From: Corynebacterium pollutisoli
Lineage (GTDB): Bacteria > Actinomycetota > Actinomycetes > Mycobacteriales > Mycobacteriaceae
Assembly: GCF_900177745.1 (NCBI RefSeq)
Contig: NZ_FXAR01000002.1
Span: forward strand, 186,001-250,000
Length of the DNA stretch: 64,000 bases
Reading direction: 5' to 3'
The notes below the pieces were generated by a model, which was not told the DNA's origin, did no database searches, and saw only the letters and a list, made by a program, of their open reading frames with translations. Positions 17,696 to 26,523 of the stretch are shown here, one piece after another. Every line of letters starts with the position of its first letter. The stretch's first letter is position 1. Both the position numbers and the translations under genes were made by a program.

Positions 17696-17865
17696 CGCGG
17701 CGGCGGCCCCGGGCCCTGAGGCATTTCACGTCAGGGATATCCGGGCAGTGATAGGTCGAGTAACCCGGCTGCTCCCCGGCAGTCCCAGTCGATCCACACA
17801 TGAGGTGCTGTACCTGAGGTGATATGCCTGGCGTGACCCCACCCGCCCGCCGGGCGGTGCCAGTC

Positions 17866-19059
17866 CTACCTGGCAGCGTGGCCGGCGCGACGTCGCAAAG
17901 CAGAAGTCCCCGCGAGGACCGCGACCATGAGCACGATGACGAGCACCGCCATGACCGGCATTCCGAACATCGAGACCACCGGGCCGGCGATGACGCCGCC
18001 GAGGGCGCCGGTGAGGTTCATCGTGAGGTCGGAGCGGCCCTGCAGGCCGGCCTTCTGCTCGGGCGGGGCGGCCTTGGCGACGACCGCGGAGGAGCCGACC
18101 AGCGTCGAGGACCAGCCCAGGCCGAGCAGCAGGAGGGAGACGACGACGATCGTCTCGTTGCCCGACCACGGGATGAGCAGCGCCGCGGCGATGAACGTGC
18201 CGCCCAGGCCGAGCAGCATCGTCGGGCGCGCGCCCCACTTGTCGGCCAGCCAGCCGAACACCGGCGCCAGGCCGTACATGCCGCCGACGTGGAAGGACAC
18301 CGTCAGGCCGATGAGCGTCATCGACGCGCCGTGGCCGTGCATGTGGACGGCGGTCATGGACATGATGGCGATCATCGCGAAGTGGCTGAACGCGTTGGTG
18401 ATGATCGCCGACGCCACCACCGGGTACTCCCGCAGGTTCGCCTTCGGCTGCTTGCCCTTCGCCGCCACGGGCGCGGGCTCCGGGCGCAGCATGATCTGGA
18501 GGACGAGGATCGCCACCCACTGCGCCGCGATGCACACCAGGTAGGCGCCGGAGAAGCTGGCCAGGCCGAGCGCGTCGCCGAGGCGTTCCGTCGGGTCGAA
18601 GAGGTTGGGCCCCAGGATGGCGCCGATCGTCGTCGACCACACCACCAGGGAGATGTCGCGCCCCTTGTGTCTCTCGTCGGCGGCGTCCGCGGCCGCGAAC
18701 CGGGCCTGCAGGTTCATCGCCACGGCCGCGCCGAGGAAGAAGAAACCGATGAGCAGGAAGGGGTACAGCCCGCTCTGCGCCGCGAACAGGGCCGACAACG
18801 CGCCCACGGAACCCAGCGCCAGGCCGATGCTCAGCGACGCCCGCCGCCCCCGCCGGTTGACGATCGCCGCCAGCGGCATCGCCCACAACGCCGCACCCAC
18901 GGTGGTCACCGTCGACGCGGCGCCGCCCCACGCATCACCCGCCATGTCCGCGGACAGCAGGGCACCCATGGAGTAGGTCACTCCGTGCGCCAGGCCCGCC
19001 ATGACCTGGGCGATCATGAGGGCGGTGAGGACGCGGCGTCGAGAAGCGGCTGGTGGCAT
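17866..19059 (-). CDS. Major facilitator superfamily transporter
   Basis: A 397-residue protein with about twelve hydrophobic segments. Loop 2-3 carries the MFS-type NRRGRRASL stretch, and the second half repeats it as ADKWGARPTM. The substrate cannot be told from the sequence; a drug or metabolite exporter is plausible. The start is ATG 19059. It is downstream of the lipocalin gene on the same strand (15 bases from stop to start), so they may be co-transcribed. Confidence 0.85.
   Translation of the reverse strand: MPPAASRRRVLTALMIAQVMAGLAHGVTYSMGALLSADMAGDAWGGAASTVTTVGAALWAMPLAAIVNRRGRRASLSIGLALGSVGALSALFAAQSGLYPFLLIGFFFLGAAVAMNLQARFAAADAADERHKGRDISLVVWSTTIGAILGPNLFDPTERLGDALGLASFSGAYLVCIAAQWVAILVLQIMLRPEPAPVAAKGKQPKANLREYPVVASAIITNAFSHFAMIAIMSMTAVHMHGHGASMTLIGLTVSFHVGGMYGLAPVFGWLADKWGARPTMLLGLGGTFIAAALLIPWSGNETIVVVSLLLLGLGWSSTLVGSSAVVAKAAPPEQKAGLQGRSDLTMNLTGALGGVIAGPVVSMFGMPVMAVLVIVLMVAVLAGTSALRRRAGHAAR
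19036..19047 (+). repeat. One-base variant of the repeated 12-mer (GCGTCGAGAAGC)
   Basis: Differs from GCGTCGATAAGC only at position 8. It lies inside the first codons of the MFS transporter gene. The same variant occurs at 24798-24809. Confidence 0.4.
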
Positions 19060-19073
19060 GCCGCCACCCTAAG

Positions 19074-19721
19074 TTACTGGGTGCACAAAGGCGCGACATC
19101 CCCACGGCCGCCGTCCATCGGGACGGTGAGGAACAGGCACGAGTTCCAGCCGCGGGACTCGACGACGCCCCGCACGTGCGACCACTGCTCAGGTGAGAGG
19201 CCCGGGGTGCGGGAGAGCACGAAGCCGGAGAGGCGGTTCGGGTCACCGACCACGGCCAGGGAGTAGTCCTCCTCCAGGTGGGTGACGCGGTAGTTGACCG
19301 GGCCGTCCTCATCCTGGAAGGGCACGCCGGGGAAGTTGACGCGCAGGGAGGCGTCGGAGCGGACCGACGCGGTGCCCTCGATGACCGAGGGCGGCCCGAA
19401 GAGCGTGCCGCAGGAGTTGCGGACGGAGATGGCCTCCTCGTCGATGACGCCGTATTCGGCGGTGGTGTTGTGCGCGCACTGCAGCGTGTAGGGCTGCGGC
19501 AGGGCGGCGACCTGGTACCACTGGCCGGCGTAGCGCTCGAGGTCGACAGCCTGGTCGGTCTCGGGGAGTTCGCCGCCGGGCAGGGAGGAGCCGGCGGGGA
19601 TGAGCTGGGAGGAGGCGCCGCCGAGGCGGCCGCCGTCGAGAAGTTCCTGCGCGTTGGCGACGGGCGTGAGCAGCGCGGCGCCGAGGGCGAGGGTGGACAG
19701 GGCGGTGAGCATGCGGCGCAT
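19074..19721 (-). CDS. Exported lipocalin family protein
   Basis: A 215-residue secreted protein. It has a Sec signal peptide (MRRMLTALSTLALGAALLTP, cleavage probably after ANA). The lipocalin signature YAGQWYQVAALPQP (G-x-W) is near residue 65, followed by the strand pattern of an eight-stranded barrel and four cysteines that could form disulfides. It resembles the bacterial Blc family, which binds lipids or hydrophobic ligands. Unlike E. coli Blc it has no lipobox, so it is secreted or cell-wall associated. Confidence 0.82.
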   Translation of the reverse strand: MRRMLTALSTLALGAALLTPVANAQELLDGGRLGGASSQLIPAGSSLPGGELPETDQAVDLERYAGQWYQVAALPQPYTLQCAHNTTAEYGVIDEEAISVRNSCGTLFGPPSVIEGTASVRSDASLRVNFPGVPFQDEDGPVNYRVTHLEEDYSLAVVGDPNRLSGFVLSRTPGLSPEQWSHVRGVVESRGWNSCLFLTVPMDGGRGDVAPLCTQ

Positions 19722-19793
19722 GTGTCTACCTTTCTTGAGGAGTTACCTCCGACACTACATGTACGATGATTCATCTGTTCGTAGGTTGGAGGC

Positions 19794-20612
19794 ATGACAT
19801 TCCGCGTCCTGCTCGCCCTTCCCCTCGCCGGACTCCTCGCCGCCTGCACCGCACCGGGTCCGGCCCCTGAGGCGGAACCCGGGCCCGAACCCGTCACGTA
19901 CGACCACTACGTCGCCCTCGGTGACTCCTTCGCCGCGATGGGCAGCCGCAGCGCCACCACCACCGGGCCCTTCGAGTGCTTCCGCTCCGTGGACAACTAC
20001 CCCTCGCTCGTGCTTGCCGACGACCGCGTCACCGCCGGCGAGGACGTCACCTGTTCCAGCGCCGTCACCGCCGACATCCCCGGCCAGGCCGCCGCACTCA
20101 CCCCGGACACGGACCTGGTCACCCTGTCGATCGGCGGCAACGACATCCGCTTCGGCGAGATCGCCGCGTGCTTCCGCCGCGCCCTCACCGAACCCCTCGA
20201 CTGCCCCACCCTTCTCGACGCCCCCGTGAGCGAGCAGCTCAGCACCGTCCCCGGGAAACTCGACGAGATCCACACCCTCATCGCGGAGACCAGCCCCGGC
20301 GCCCGCGTGATCGTCACGGGCTACCTCCCGCTGGTCGCCGCCGGTGAATGCCCACAGCTGGCGACGATCCCGGAGGAGCACCGCGCCTGGGCGGTGTCGC
20401 TCACCGACCGGATCAACGACGTGGTCCGTGAGGCGGCCGAGCGCCACGGTGCGGAATTCGTCCTGCCCGCCGACGCCGCCGCACATTCCGCGTGTGCCGC
20501 CCCGGCCGAGCGGTGGACCGACATCATCGGTAACGAGACCGACGCCTACCCCATGCACCCCACGCCCGTGGGCCAGCGCGCGATGGCGGACGCGGTGGTC
20601 GATCAGATCTGA
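19794..20612 (+). CDS. SGNH/GDSL hydrolase lipoprotein
   Basis: Predicted cell-surface esterase or lipase of 272 residues. The lipobox LLAAC is near residue 18. Catalytic blocks are complete: GDSFAAMG (Ser, block I), the Gly in SAVTADIPG (block II), SIGGNDIRFGE (Asn, block III), and DAYPMHPTPVGQ (Asp/His, block V). Four to six Cys suggest disulfides, like the actinobacterial secreted esterases. Start ATG 19794. Confidence 0.85.
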   Translation: MTFRVLLALPLAGLLAACTAPGPAPEAEPGPEPVTYDHYVALGDSFAAMGSRSATTTGPFECFRSVDNYPSLVLADDRVTAGEDVTCSSAVTADIPGQAAALTPDTDLVTLSIGGNDIRFGEIAACFRRALTEPLDCPTLLDAPVSEQLSTVPGKLDEIHTLIAETSPGARVIVTGYLPLVAAGECPQLATIPEEHRAWAVSLTDRINDVVREAAERHGAEFVLPADAAAHSACAAPAERWTDIIGNETDAYPMHPTPVGQRAMADAVVDQI

Positions 20613-20908
20613 AAGTAGAGCGGGGCGTGCAGCTCACACCCGGGATTGAAGGGGTGTCCGCACTGCGGGCACGCTGCGGCGGCCGAGTACGCCGCATAGT
20701 CCATCGCGTGCGAGCAGGCCCCGCACAGCACCGACGCCTGCGCGTCCACCGGCATCCGCCCGAAGGGGTGGTCCGCCAGTTCCGCGTGGCAGGCGTGACA
20801 CGCCCAGAAGTCACCGCAGGTGGCGCAACGGTTGGCCACCACGTCGCGGGCGCCCCAGTAGTGGGCACAGCGACCCTGCTCGTCGACGTCCGTGCCGCGG
20901 ATATGCAT
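20603..20908 (-). CDS. CHY-type zinc-finger protein
   Basis: A 101-residue protein with closely spaced Cys and His ligands: RCAHYWGARDVVANRCATCGDFWACHACH and LCGACSHAMDY and CPQCGHPFNPGC. This is the CHY zinc-finger pattern binding several zinc ions. The ATG at 20908 puts the CHY motif 13 residues in; the frame continues upstream but the extra part overlaps the pirin start. The role is unknown; its stop overlaps the 3' end of the convergent SGNH gene. Confidence 0.8.
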   Translation of the reverse strand: MHIRGTDVDEQGRCAHYWGARDVVANRCATCGDFWACHACHAELADHPFGRMPVDAQASVLCGACSHAMDYAAYSAAAACPQCGHPFNPGCELHAPLYFQI

Positions 20909-20966
20909 GTCCCCAGGGTAGGGCGTCGGCGACCCCCAGGAATACCGCCGACCCCCTGTTGTTGAC

Positions 20967-21935
20967 ATGTACATGACCGCTCCCCACGTTCCCTTCCGTC
21001 TCACCACCCCCTGGCAGGGCACCGATCCCTTCCTCTTCACCGCCTTCCACGACGACGCCTTCCCCGCCGGCGACGCCGACATGGGCCCCGGTGATACCCG
21101 GCCCGACGGCTGGCGCATGTACCACGGCCAGCGGATCCCGGGCTTTCCCGCGCACCCGCACCGTGGCTTCGAGACGATCACCCTGGTCACCTCCGGCCAC
21201 GTCGACCACACCGATTCCCTCGGCGCCGCCGCCCGCTACGGCCAGGGCGACACCCAGTGGCTGACCACCGGCCGGGGTGTCGCCCATTCCGAGATGTTCC
21301 CGCTGCTCAACGAGGACTCCCCCAACCCGCTCGAGCTCTTCCAGATCTGGCTCAACCTACCACCGGAGTCCAAGACGGCCGCCCCGGAGTTCACCATGCA
21401 GTGGGCCGAGGATATCCCCGTCCACACCACCGACGGCGGCTCGGTGCGCGTCATCGCCGGTGCACTCGGTGACGTCACGCCGCTTGACCCGCCGGTGAAC
21501 TCGTGGGCTGCGGACCCGGGCAACGACGTCGCCGTCTGGCTTATCGACGTCGCCGCCGGGCAGTCACTCACCCTGCCCCCGACGCGCACCGACGGCACCC
21601 GACGCACCGTCTACGTCTTCGACGGTGACGCGGTCGTGGACGGCCAGGCCGTCGCGGAGGGCTGGGGCTACCAGCAGGTCGGCCGGGAGCAGACATCCCT
21701 CTCTGCCGGCGCGCAGCCCGTGCGGGCCCTGCTGCTGCAGGGCGTGCCGATCGGCGCGCCGGTGTACCAGCACGGGCCATTCGTCGCCAACTCGCACGCC
21801 GAGCTGCAGCAGGCGTTCACCGACTACCAGGAGACCCGCTTCGGTGGCTGGCCGTGGCCGACCACCGAGGAGGTCTTCCCCCGTGAGCAGGGCCGATTCG
21901 CCCGGCTGCCCGACGGCACCGAGCTACGGCCCTGA
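20967..21935 (+). CDS. Pirin family protein
   Basis: A 322-residue bicupin protein. The N-terminal cupin carries the pirin metal motif HPHRGFETITLV near residue 60, then GRGVAHSEMFP with the further His and Glu ligands. The C-terminal pirin domain follows. Bacterial pirins include quercetin dioxygenases and redox sensors; the activity here is not assignable. The start may be the ATG at 20967 or 20973. Confidence 0.85.
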   Translation: MYMTAPHVPFRLTTPWQGTDPFLFTAFHDDAFPAGDADMGPGDTRPDGWRMYHGQRIPGFPAHPHRGFETITLVTSGHVDHTDSLGAAARYGQGDTQWLTTGRGVAHSEMFPLLNEDSPNPLELFQIWLNLPPESKTAAPEFTMQWAEDIPVHTTDGGSVRVIAGALGDVTPLDPPVNSWAADPGNDVAVWLIDVAAGQSLTLPPTRTDGTRRTVYVFDGDAVVDGQAVAEGWGYQQVGREQTSLSAGAQPVRALLLQGVPIGAPVYQHGPFVANSHAELQQAFTDYQETRFGGWPWPTTEEVFPREQGRFARLPDGTELRP

Positions 21936-21950
21936 TGTCCTGACCTTCTT

Positions 21951-22356
21951 CTACCTGCGACGTCGGGGCGGGGCGGCCCCGCTGCTCTCGAAGAGGCTGA
22001 CCATCTGGGCCACCGACAGATCGGAGGGCAGAGCGGAGCCGGCGCAGGATCATGATCATCGAGACGCGGAAGCCGCTGAGCACGCTGCCCAGCGGCACGC
22101 CCTGCGACAGGCGTTCGTTGGCGAGAGCGTCCGCCTCGGGCACCTCGTTCGGGGAGGGGTCGGCGCCGAGGCGGATGATGCGGATACTCAGCGCGATGTA
22201 GCGGCGCACGGAGAAGGCCAGCGCCTCCGCGCCGACCTTCTCGTACCCGGGGATGGTGTCGAGCAGCTGCGACACGGTGGTCTCCACCAGGGGTCCGTCG
22301 TCCTTCTGCAGACGGTCGAGGAGTTGTTGCCAGCGGGCGGAGGAGTGGTTGTCCAT
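21951..22356 (-). pseudogene. PucR-like regulator N-terminal fragment with a frameshift
   Basis: From ATG 22356, about 110 residues read like the N-terminal helical domain of PucR/CdaR-type regulators (VSQLLDTIPGYEKVGAEALAFSVRRYIALS, then ALANERLSQGVPLGSVLSGFRVSMIMIL). Near 22025 the frame loses its sense and runs on to 21817, inside the pirin gene. Shifting one base restores a sensible tail (LSVAQMVSLFESSGAAPP) ending at 21951, before pirin's stop. The GGDEF-like middle and the C-terminal helix-turn-helix are both missing. Confidence 0.5.
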
Positions 22357-22514
22357 GACACGCCACAGTAATGCTGTACCCCGGGAGGAGTCGCAGGTCA
22401 GATGCATAACTGGACATAAGTTGTCTTGGCCCCTAATCTGGTCACAACTTGATAACGGGATGGTTACAAAGCCGTCTCCCCAGATTGTTTACTCTGATTA
22501 GGAAGCATCAACCC

Positions 22515-23114
22515 GTGAGCTACATCGGACGCCACCGCAAGCCCAGCACCGCCTCCCGCCTCCAGCGCCGCCTCGCACTGGGTGCCGTCGTCGCCGGCAC
22601 CGTCACCACCACCGGCCTGGCCGGCGCCACCACCGCCAACGCCCAGGACTTCGCCGCCATGTCCTCCGGCGGCAACATCGTCAACGAGGTCGCCGCTGCC
22701 GCCGGAATCGGCCACCTCGCCCCCGCCCCCTCCGTCGTCCGCCCCGCGGAGGGCACCTTCACCTCCGGCTTCGGCCCGCGCTGGGGCACGATGCACAACG
22801 GCATCGACATCGCCAACGCCATCGGCACCCCGATCTACGCCGTCATGGCCGGCACCGTCATCAACTCCGGCCCGGCCTCCGGCTACGGCCAGTGGATCCG
22901 CATCAAGCATGACGATGGTTCCATGAGCGTCTACGGCCACATGTCCACCCTCAACGTGGGCGTCGGCGAGCGCGTCTCCGCCGGCCAGCACATCGCCGGC
23001 ATGGGCAACCTCGGCTTCTCCACCGGTTCCCACCTGCACTTCGAGATCCACCCGGCCGGTTCCGGTCCGGTCGATCCGATTCCGTGGTTCGCCAATCACG
23101 GCATCTACTTCTAG
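22515..23114 (+). CDS. Secreted M23 family peptidoglycan endopeptidase
   Basis: A 199-residue exported zinc endopeptidase of the LytM type, predicted to cut peptide cross-bridges in peptidoglycan. The N-terminus VSYIGRHRKPSTASRLQRRL plus a hydrophobic stretch ending TTANAQD is a signal peptide. The catalytic domain has HNGIDIANAIGTPIYAV (His, Asp ligands) and HLHFEIHP (H-x-H). GTG 22515 with an AGGAAG ribosome-binding site is chosen over upstream in-frame starts at 22449, which would put extra residues before the signal peptide. Confidence 0.88.
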   Translation: MSYIGRHRKPSTASRLQRRLALGAVVAGTVTTTGLAGATTANAQDFAAMSSGGNIVNEVAAAAGIGHLAPAPSVVRPAEGTFTSGFGPRWGTMHNGIDIANAIGTPIYAVMAGTVINSGPASGYGQWIRIKHDDGSMSVYGHMSTLNVGVGERVSAGQHIAGMGNLGFSTGSHLHFEIHPAGSGPVDPIPWFANHGIYF

Positions 23115-23270
23115 GACTGCCGGCCACGCGGCAAAACATCCCGCGAAGGCTGTTTTCCGTCAGGAAACACAGGCCTCGGTGTATTCTTTTCCGCCTTTCC
23201 CCGCTGATCTTTGACCGGCGCCGTGTCGCTGACCCGGGACACGACGACAGACAGCACCAGGCAAAGGCCC

Positions 23271-23440
23271 ATGGGCGCCGTCACCTGGGGCCGGGCCAGG
23301 CAGGAACTCGACCACCCCGGGATCACCGTCGTGGACAAAACCACCGGCATCATCCTCGCCGAATTCCTCATCAACCCGACAAAGGTCTATCAACGAAAAA
23401 ATCAGGGCCTCCCACCGATAACGGTGGAAGACCCTGAAAA
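23271..23440 (+). pseudogene. Possible C-terminal scrap of an IS481-like transposase
   Basis: A short frame contains VTWGRARQEL followed by ITVVDKTTGIILAEFLINPT and KVYQRKN. This resembles the conserved tail of IS481/IS3-type actinobacterial transposases, where a V-x-D-x-x-T-G-E-I-L strand is followed by DPT-x-x-YQ. No DDE catalytic part, terminal repeats or start codon is present. The scrap runs into the tRNA-Leu terminator. The remainder of 23115-23270 shows nothing. Confidence 0.35.
23395..23437 (-). terminator. Rho-independent terminator of tRNA-Leu
   Basis: 16-bp stem with two mismatches (23402-23417 with 23422-23437), ATAA loop, then six T on the minus strand (23396-23401). It lies 10 bases past the tRNA 3' end. 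Confidence 0.85.
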
Positions 23441-23446
23441 GAATTG

Positions 23447-23530
23447 TGCCCGGGGGGGGACTTGAACCCCCACGTTCTTGCGAACACTGGCACCTGAAGC
23501 CAGCGCGTCTGCCAATTCCGCCACCCGGGC
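23447..23530 (-). tRNA. tRNA-Leu (anticodon CAG)
   Basis: 84-nt class II tRNA without an encoded CCA. The acceptor stem GCCCGGG pairs with CCCGGGC, the anticodon arm is CTGGC-TTCAGGT-GCCAG giving CAG, there is a long variable arm (TGTTCGCAAGAAC), and the T arm holds GTTCAAGTC. It reads CUG leucine codons, the commonest leucine codon in this GC-rich genome. No other gene shares its transcript. Confidence 0.93.
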
Positions 23531-23697
23531 GGGTGGTGGTCCAGCGGGTTACCCGCCGTGTGGACTAGTACAAGATAACACGCACCCGGCCGGTTTAACC
23601 AAATCAGCAGGTAGATCCCTGTTTCCGAGGCCTGGAGGGGCAGGAGTGCCACGCTGCTCCCCGGCTTCGCGGGTACGTTTTCCGCGCGTGCGCACCC

Positions 23698-23703
23698 TAT
23701 ACT
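23698..23703 (+). promoter_or_regulatory. Putative -10 element of the fhaA operon
   Basis: TATACT in the 272-base gap between tRNA-Leu and fhaA, about 100 bases before the fhaA start. A clear -35 hexamer is not seen, as is common in corynebacteria. Confidence 0.5.
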
Positions 23704-23802
23704 GGTGCCTGTCATGCGCGCGAGGGTCACCGCCCCGCGCGATTTACAGATTACCCGGTCACCCCGTCAGCCTGGATCACCTCGGAAAGGAGGCCGCATC
23801 TC

Positions 23803-24630
23803 ATGTCGATCATGGCCCGTTTCGCCCGGTTGGACAGCGCTTTGCAGCGCGGCCTCGACAACGGCTTCGCTCTCGTCTTCGGCGGGAAGGTCGTCGCCGC
23901 GGAGATCGAGGAGCTGTTGAAGCAGGAGGCGGAGGACAATCTCGTCGTCGATGACGGCGTGGTGTACGCCCCGAATGTGTACGTGGTGGGTGTGTCGGCG
24001 AAAGATCTGGAGAACCTCTCGCAGGGCAGTACTGATCTGCCGGCGGGGTTCGCCGATCAGCTGACCCGGTGGTGCCGTAACCGCACGTGGAGCACGAGCG
24101 GGCCGATGGTGGTCCGTATCGCCGAGGAATCGGGGCTGCACACGGGGCAGTTGCGGGTGTCGTCGTACCGGGATGATGATCCGGCGGACAGCAGCGGTTT
24201 CGAGGCGATCACCACGGACAGCACGGACACCGACCGGGACAGCGACCACAACCAGGAGGATTCCATGAACCAGCAGGACGTGCCCACCGAGCTGACGGAG
24301 ATGCCGCAGGACCCGGTGGTGACTCTTCTGCTGCAGGACGGTTCGAGCCGTACGTTCCTGGTCAACGAGGGTTCCAACATCATCGGCCGGTCGAACGACG
24401 CGGATTTCCGTCTGCCGGACACGGGTGTGTCCCGCCAGCATGCGGAGATCACGTGGGACGGGCAGGATGCGGTGCTCGTCGATCTGCAGTCGACGAACGG
24501 CACGACCGTCAATGACACTCCCGTGGAGAACTGGTTGCTTGCCGACGGCGATGTCATCACCGTCGGTCATTCCCACATCGAGGTCCGTATCGTCGATCCG
24601 ACCCGCTCCTCGACGACGGCGCGGAGGTGA
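23803..24630 (+). CDS. fhaA: FHA-domain protein FhaA
   Basis: Phosphothreonine-reading adaptor of the Ser/Thr kinase system; in mycobacteria it binds phosphorylated MviN and helps control peptidoglycan precursor flow. The 275-residue protein has an N-terminal DUF3662 domain (LDSALQRGLDNGFALVFGGK through VYVVGVSAKDLENL, to about residue 125), an acidic linker, and a C-terminal FHA domain with NIIGRSNDADFRLPDTGVSR, HAEI and STNGT. It leads the operon; fhaB starts three bases after its stop. Confidence 0.93.
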   Translation: MSIMARFARLDSALQRGLDNGFALVFGGKVVAAEIEELLKQEAEDNLVVDDGVVYAPNVYVVGVSAKDLENLSQGSTDLPAGFADQLTRWCRNRTWSTSGPMVVRIAEESGLHTGQLRVSSYRDDDPADSSGFEAITTDSTDTDRDSDHNQEDSMNQQDVPTELTEMPQDPVVTLLLQDGSSRTFLVNEGSNIIGRSNDADFRLPDTGVSRQHAEITWDGQDAVLVDLQSTNGTTVNDTPVENWLLADGDVITVGHSHIEVRIVDPTRSSTTARR

Positions 24631-24633
24631 CGC

Positions 24634-25101
24634 ATGGATTCGCTGGTTCTGCTCGTCTTCAAGATCGTGCTGCTGGTTCTGCTGTGGTTCTTCGTGTTCA
24701 TGGCGGTGCGCGCGATGCGGCGTGACCTGGTCACGGCCGACGCCGTGCCGGGCGCGCCGGTTCCGGCCGCACCCCGGAAGGGGACGTTGACCCCGGGGCG
24801 TCGAGAAGCGGCGAAGCAGCTGGCCGTCATCGACGGCCCGCTCAAGGGCTCCCACATGGCGGTGTCGACGCTGGAGGAGGTGGTCATGGGCCGCAGCCCG
24901 GACTGCACGTTCCAGCTGGGCGATGATTTCGCGTCGGCGCGCCACGCCCGCCTCTTCCGCCGTGGTTCGGACTGGTTCGTGGAGGACCTGGATTCCCGCA
25001 ACGGCACCTACGTCGGCGGATACCGCATTGACCAGCCTGAACGCGTCGGTACGGGTACCGACATCAGGGTCGGACGGACGACAGTGAGGTTGGTCCCGTG
25101 A
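24634..25101 (+). CDS. fhaB: FHA-domain membrane protein FhaB (FipA)
   Basis: A 155-residue single-pass protein that links kinase signals to the divisome in mycobacteria (FipA with FtsZ and FtsQ). One hydrophobic segment fills residues 3-25, and the FHA domain lies in residues 80-155 (EEVVMGRSPDCTFQLGDD, ARHARLF, SRNGTYVGG). The threonine in GTLTPGRREAAKQL near residue 52 is a likely phosphoacceptor, by analogy. Its stop overlaps the pstP start (GTGA). A 12-mer variant lies at 24798-24809. Confidence 0.92.
   Translation: MDSLVLLVFKIVLLVLLWFFVFMAVRAMRRDLVTADAVPGAPVPAAPRKGTLTPGRREAAKQLAVIDGPLKGSHMAVSTLEEVVMGRSPDCTFQLGDDFASARHARLFRRGSDWFVEDLDSRNGTYVGGYRIDQPERVGTGTDIRVGRTTVRLVP
24798..24809 (+). 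repeat. One-base variant of the repeated 12-mer (GCGTCGAGAAGC)
   Basis: Same variant as at 19036; it lies inside fhaB and is read Arg-Arg-Glu-Ala. Confidence 0.4.
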
Positions 25102-26522
25102 GTCTCAAACTGAATTACTCCGTACTCTCCGACCGCGGTCTCGTCCGCGGCAACAACGAGGACTCCGCCTACGCGGGGCCGAACATGCTCATCATCGCCG
25201 ACGGCATGGGCGGGCATGCGGCCGGCGAGGTCGCCAGCCAGCTCATGGTCAACCATCTCGCGCGTCTCGACGCCGACCCGGACGACAACGACATGCTCGC
25301 CCTCCTCGGCGGCGTCGCCGACGACGCGAACCGGCAGATCGCCCAGGCCATCCGGGATCATCCGGAGACCGACGGCATGGGCACCACGCTCACGGCGCTG
25401 ATGTTCAACGGCCGCTCCTTCGGCCTCATCCACGTCGGTGACTCCCGCGGCTACCGCCTGCGCGAGGGTGCCCTGGAGCAGATCACCGTGGACGACACGT
25501 TCGTCCAGTCGCTGGTCGACGAAGGCAAGCTGGATCCGGCCGACGTGTCCTCGCACCCGCAGAAGTCGCTCATCCTCAAGGCCTACACGGGCCGCCCGGT
25601 GGAGCCGACGCTGCGCGATCTCGACGCCCGGCCCGGCGACCGGATCCTGCTGTGCTCCGACGGCCTGTCCGACCCGGTCACGGCCTCGACGATCGAGCAG
25701 ACCCTCTCCGAGGGCACCCCGGCCGACGCTGCCCGCCGCCTCATCGAGCTGGCCCTGCGCTCCGGCGGCCCGGACAACATCACCGTCGTCGTCGCCGATG
25801 TCGTGGAGACCGACGAGCTGGACGACGCCGCCCGCGCCGCCCTGCCCTCCACCCCGGTCACCGCCGGCGCCCTGCTCGGCGAGGTCGAGGAGAACACCCA
25901 CCCGGACACCTCCGCCGGCCGCGCCGCCCTGCTCTCCCGTCAGCCGAAGACGATCTCCCCCGACGGGGAGATCACGCAACAGCCGCTCACCGGTGCCCGC
26001 CAGGCCCCGTCGGGCGCGCAGGAGGTGGCTGCCGTTCCGGCAGGTGATGCCTCGGGTCGCCGAGGAAGGTTTCGCCTCGCCGCACTGATCCTCTCCCTGG
26101 TGCTGCTCATCGGGCTCGCCCTGGGCGGCTGGTGGGCGCGCACCGCGGTGAACGACAACTACTTCATCACCACGGGTGCCGACGACCACCTCGTCATCGA
26201 GCACGGCGTCGACTACTCCATCTTCGGCCGCGACCTCCACACCCCCTACCAGGAGGCCTGCCTCAACGAGGACGGGGATCTCACCCTCGTCGACATGGGG
26301 TCCACCGAGGACTGCTCCCCCTTCGAGCTGCAGGACCTGCCGCAGTCGGTGCGCTCCCAGGTGGAGGGCCTCGAGGGCGGTTCCTACGACGAGGTCACCC
26401 AGCAGCTGCGCCGCCTGGCGTCGCAGGCCCTGCCGGTGTGCATCGACCGGGAGACCCCGGCCGACGAGTCCGACAACGGCGACCTCACCCGCCCCGGGAT
26501 CAACTGCCGGGAGGTGAAGTGA
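25098..26522 (+). CDS. pstP: PP2C-family Ser/Thr phosphatase PstP
   Basis: Removes phosphates placed by PknA and PknB. The PP2C domain covers residues 1-240 with the metal-binding motifs GNNEDSAYA, IADGMGGHAAGEVAS, GDSRGYRL, CSDGLSDPV and GGPDNITVVVADV. A juxtamembrane linker leads to a transmembrane helix near residue 325 and an extracytoplasmic C-terminal part of about 130 residues holding two Cys. GTG 25098 overlaps the fhaB stop. PstP is the only phosphatase gene in the operon. Confidence 0.94.
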   Translation: MSLKLNYSVLSDRGLVRGNNEDSAYAGPNMLIIADGMGGHAAGEVASQLMVNHLARLDADPDDNDMLALLGGVADDANRQIAQAIRDHPETDGMGTTLTALMFNGRSFGLIHVGDSRGYRLREGALEQITVDDTFVQSLVDEGKLDPADVSSHPQKSLILKAYTGRPVEPTLRDLDARPGDRILLCSDGLSDPVTASTIEQTLSEGTPADAARRLIELALRSGGPDNITVVVADVVETDELDDAARAALPSTPVTAGALLGEVEENTHPDTSAGRAALLSRQPKTISPDGEITQQPLTGARQAPSGAQEVAAVPAGDASGRRGRFRLAALILSLVLLIGLALGGWWARTAVNDNYFITTGADDHLVIEHGVDYSIFGRDLHTPYQEACLNEDGDLTLVDMGSTEDCSPFELQDLPQSVRSQVEGLEGGSYDEVTQQLRRLASQALPVCIDRETPADESDNGDLTRPGINCREVK

Positions 26523-26523
26523 C

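Noticed and set aside
22449..22514. TTG start upstream of the M23 peptidase
   Set aside because: It would place extra residues before the signal peptide; GTG 22515 has the better ribosome-binding site.
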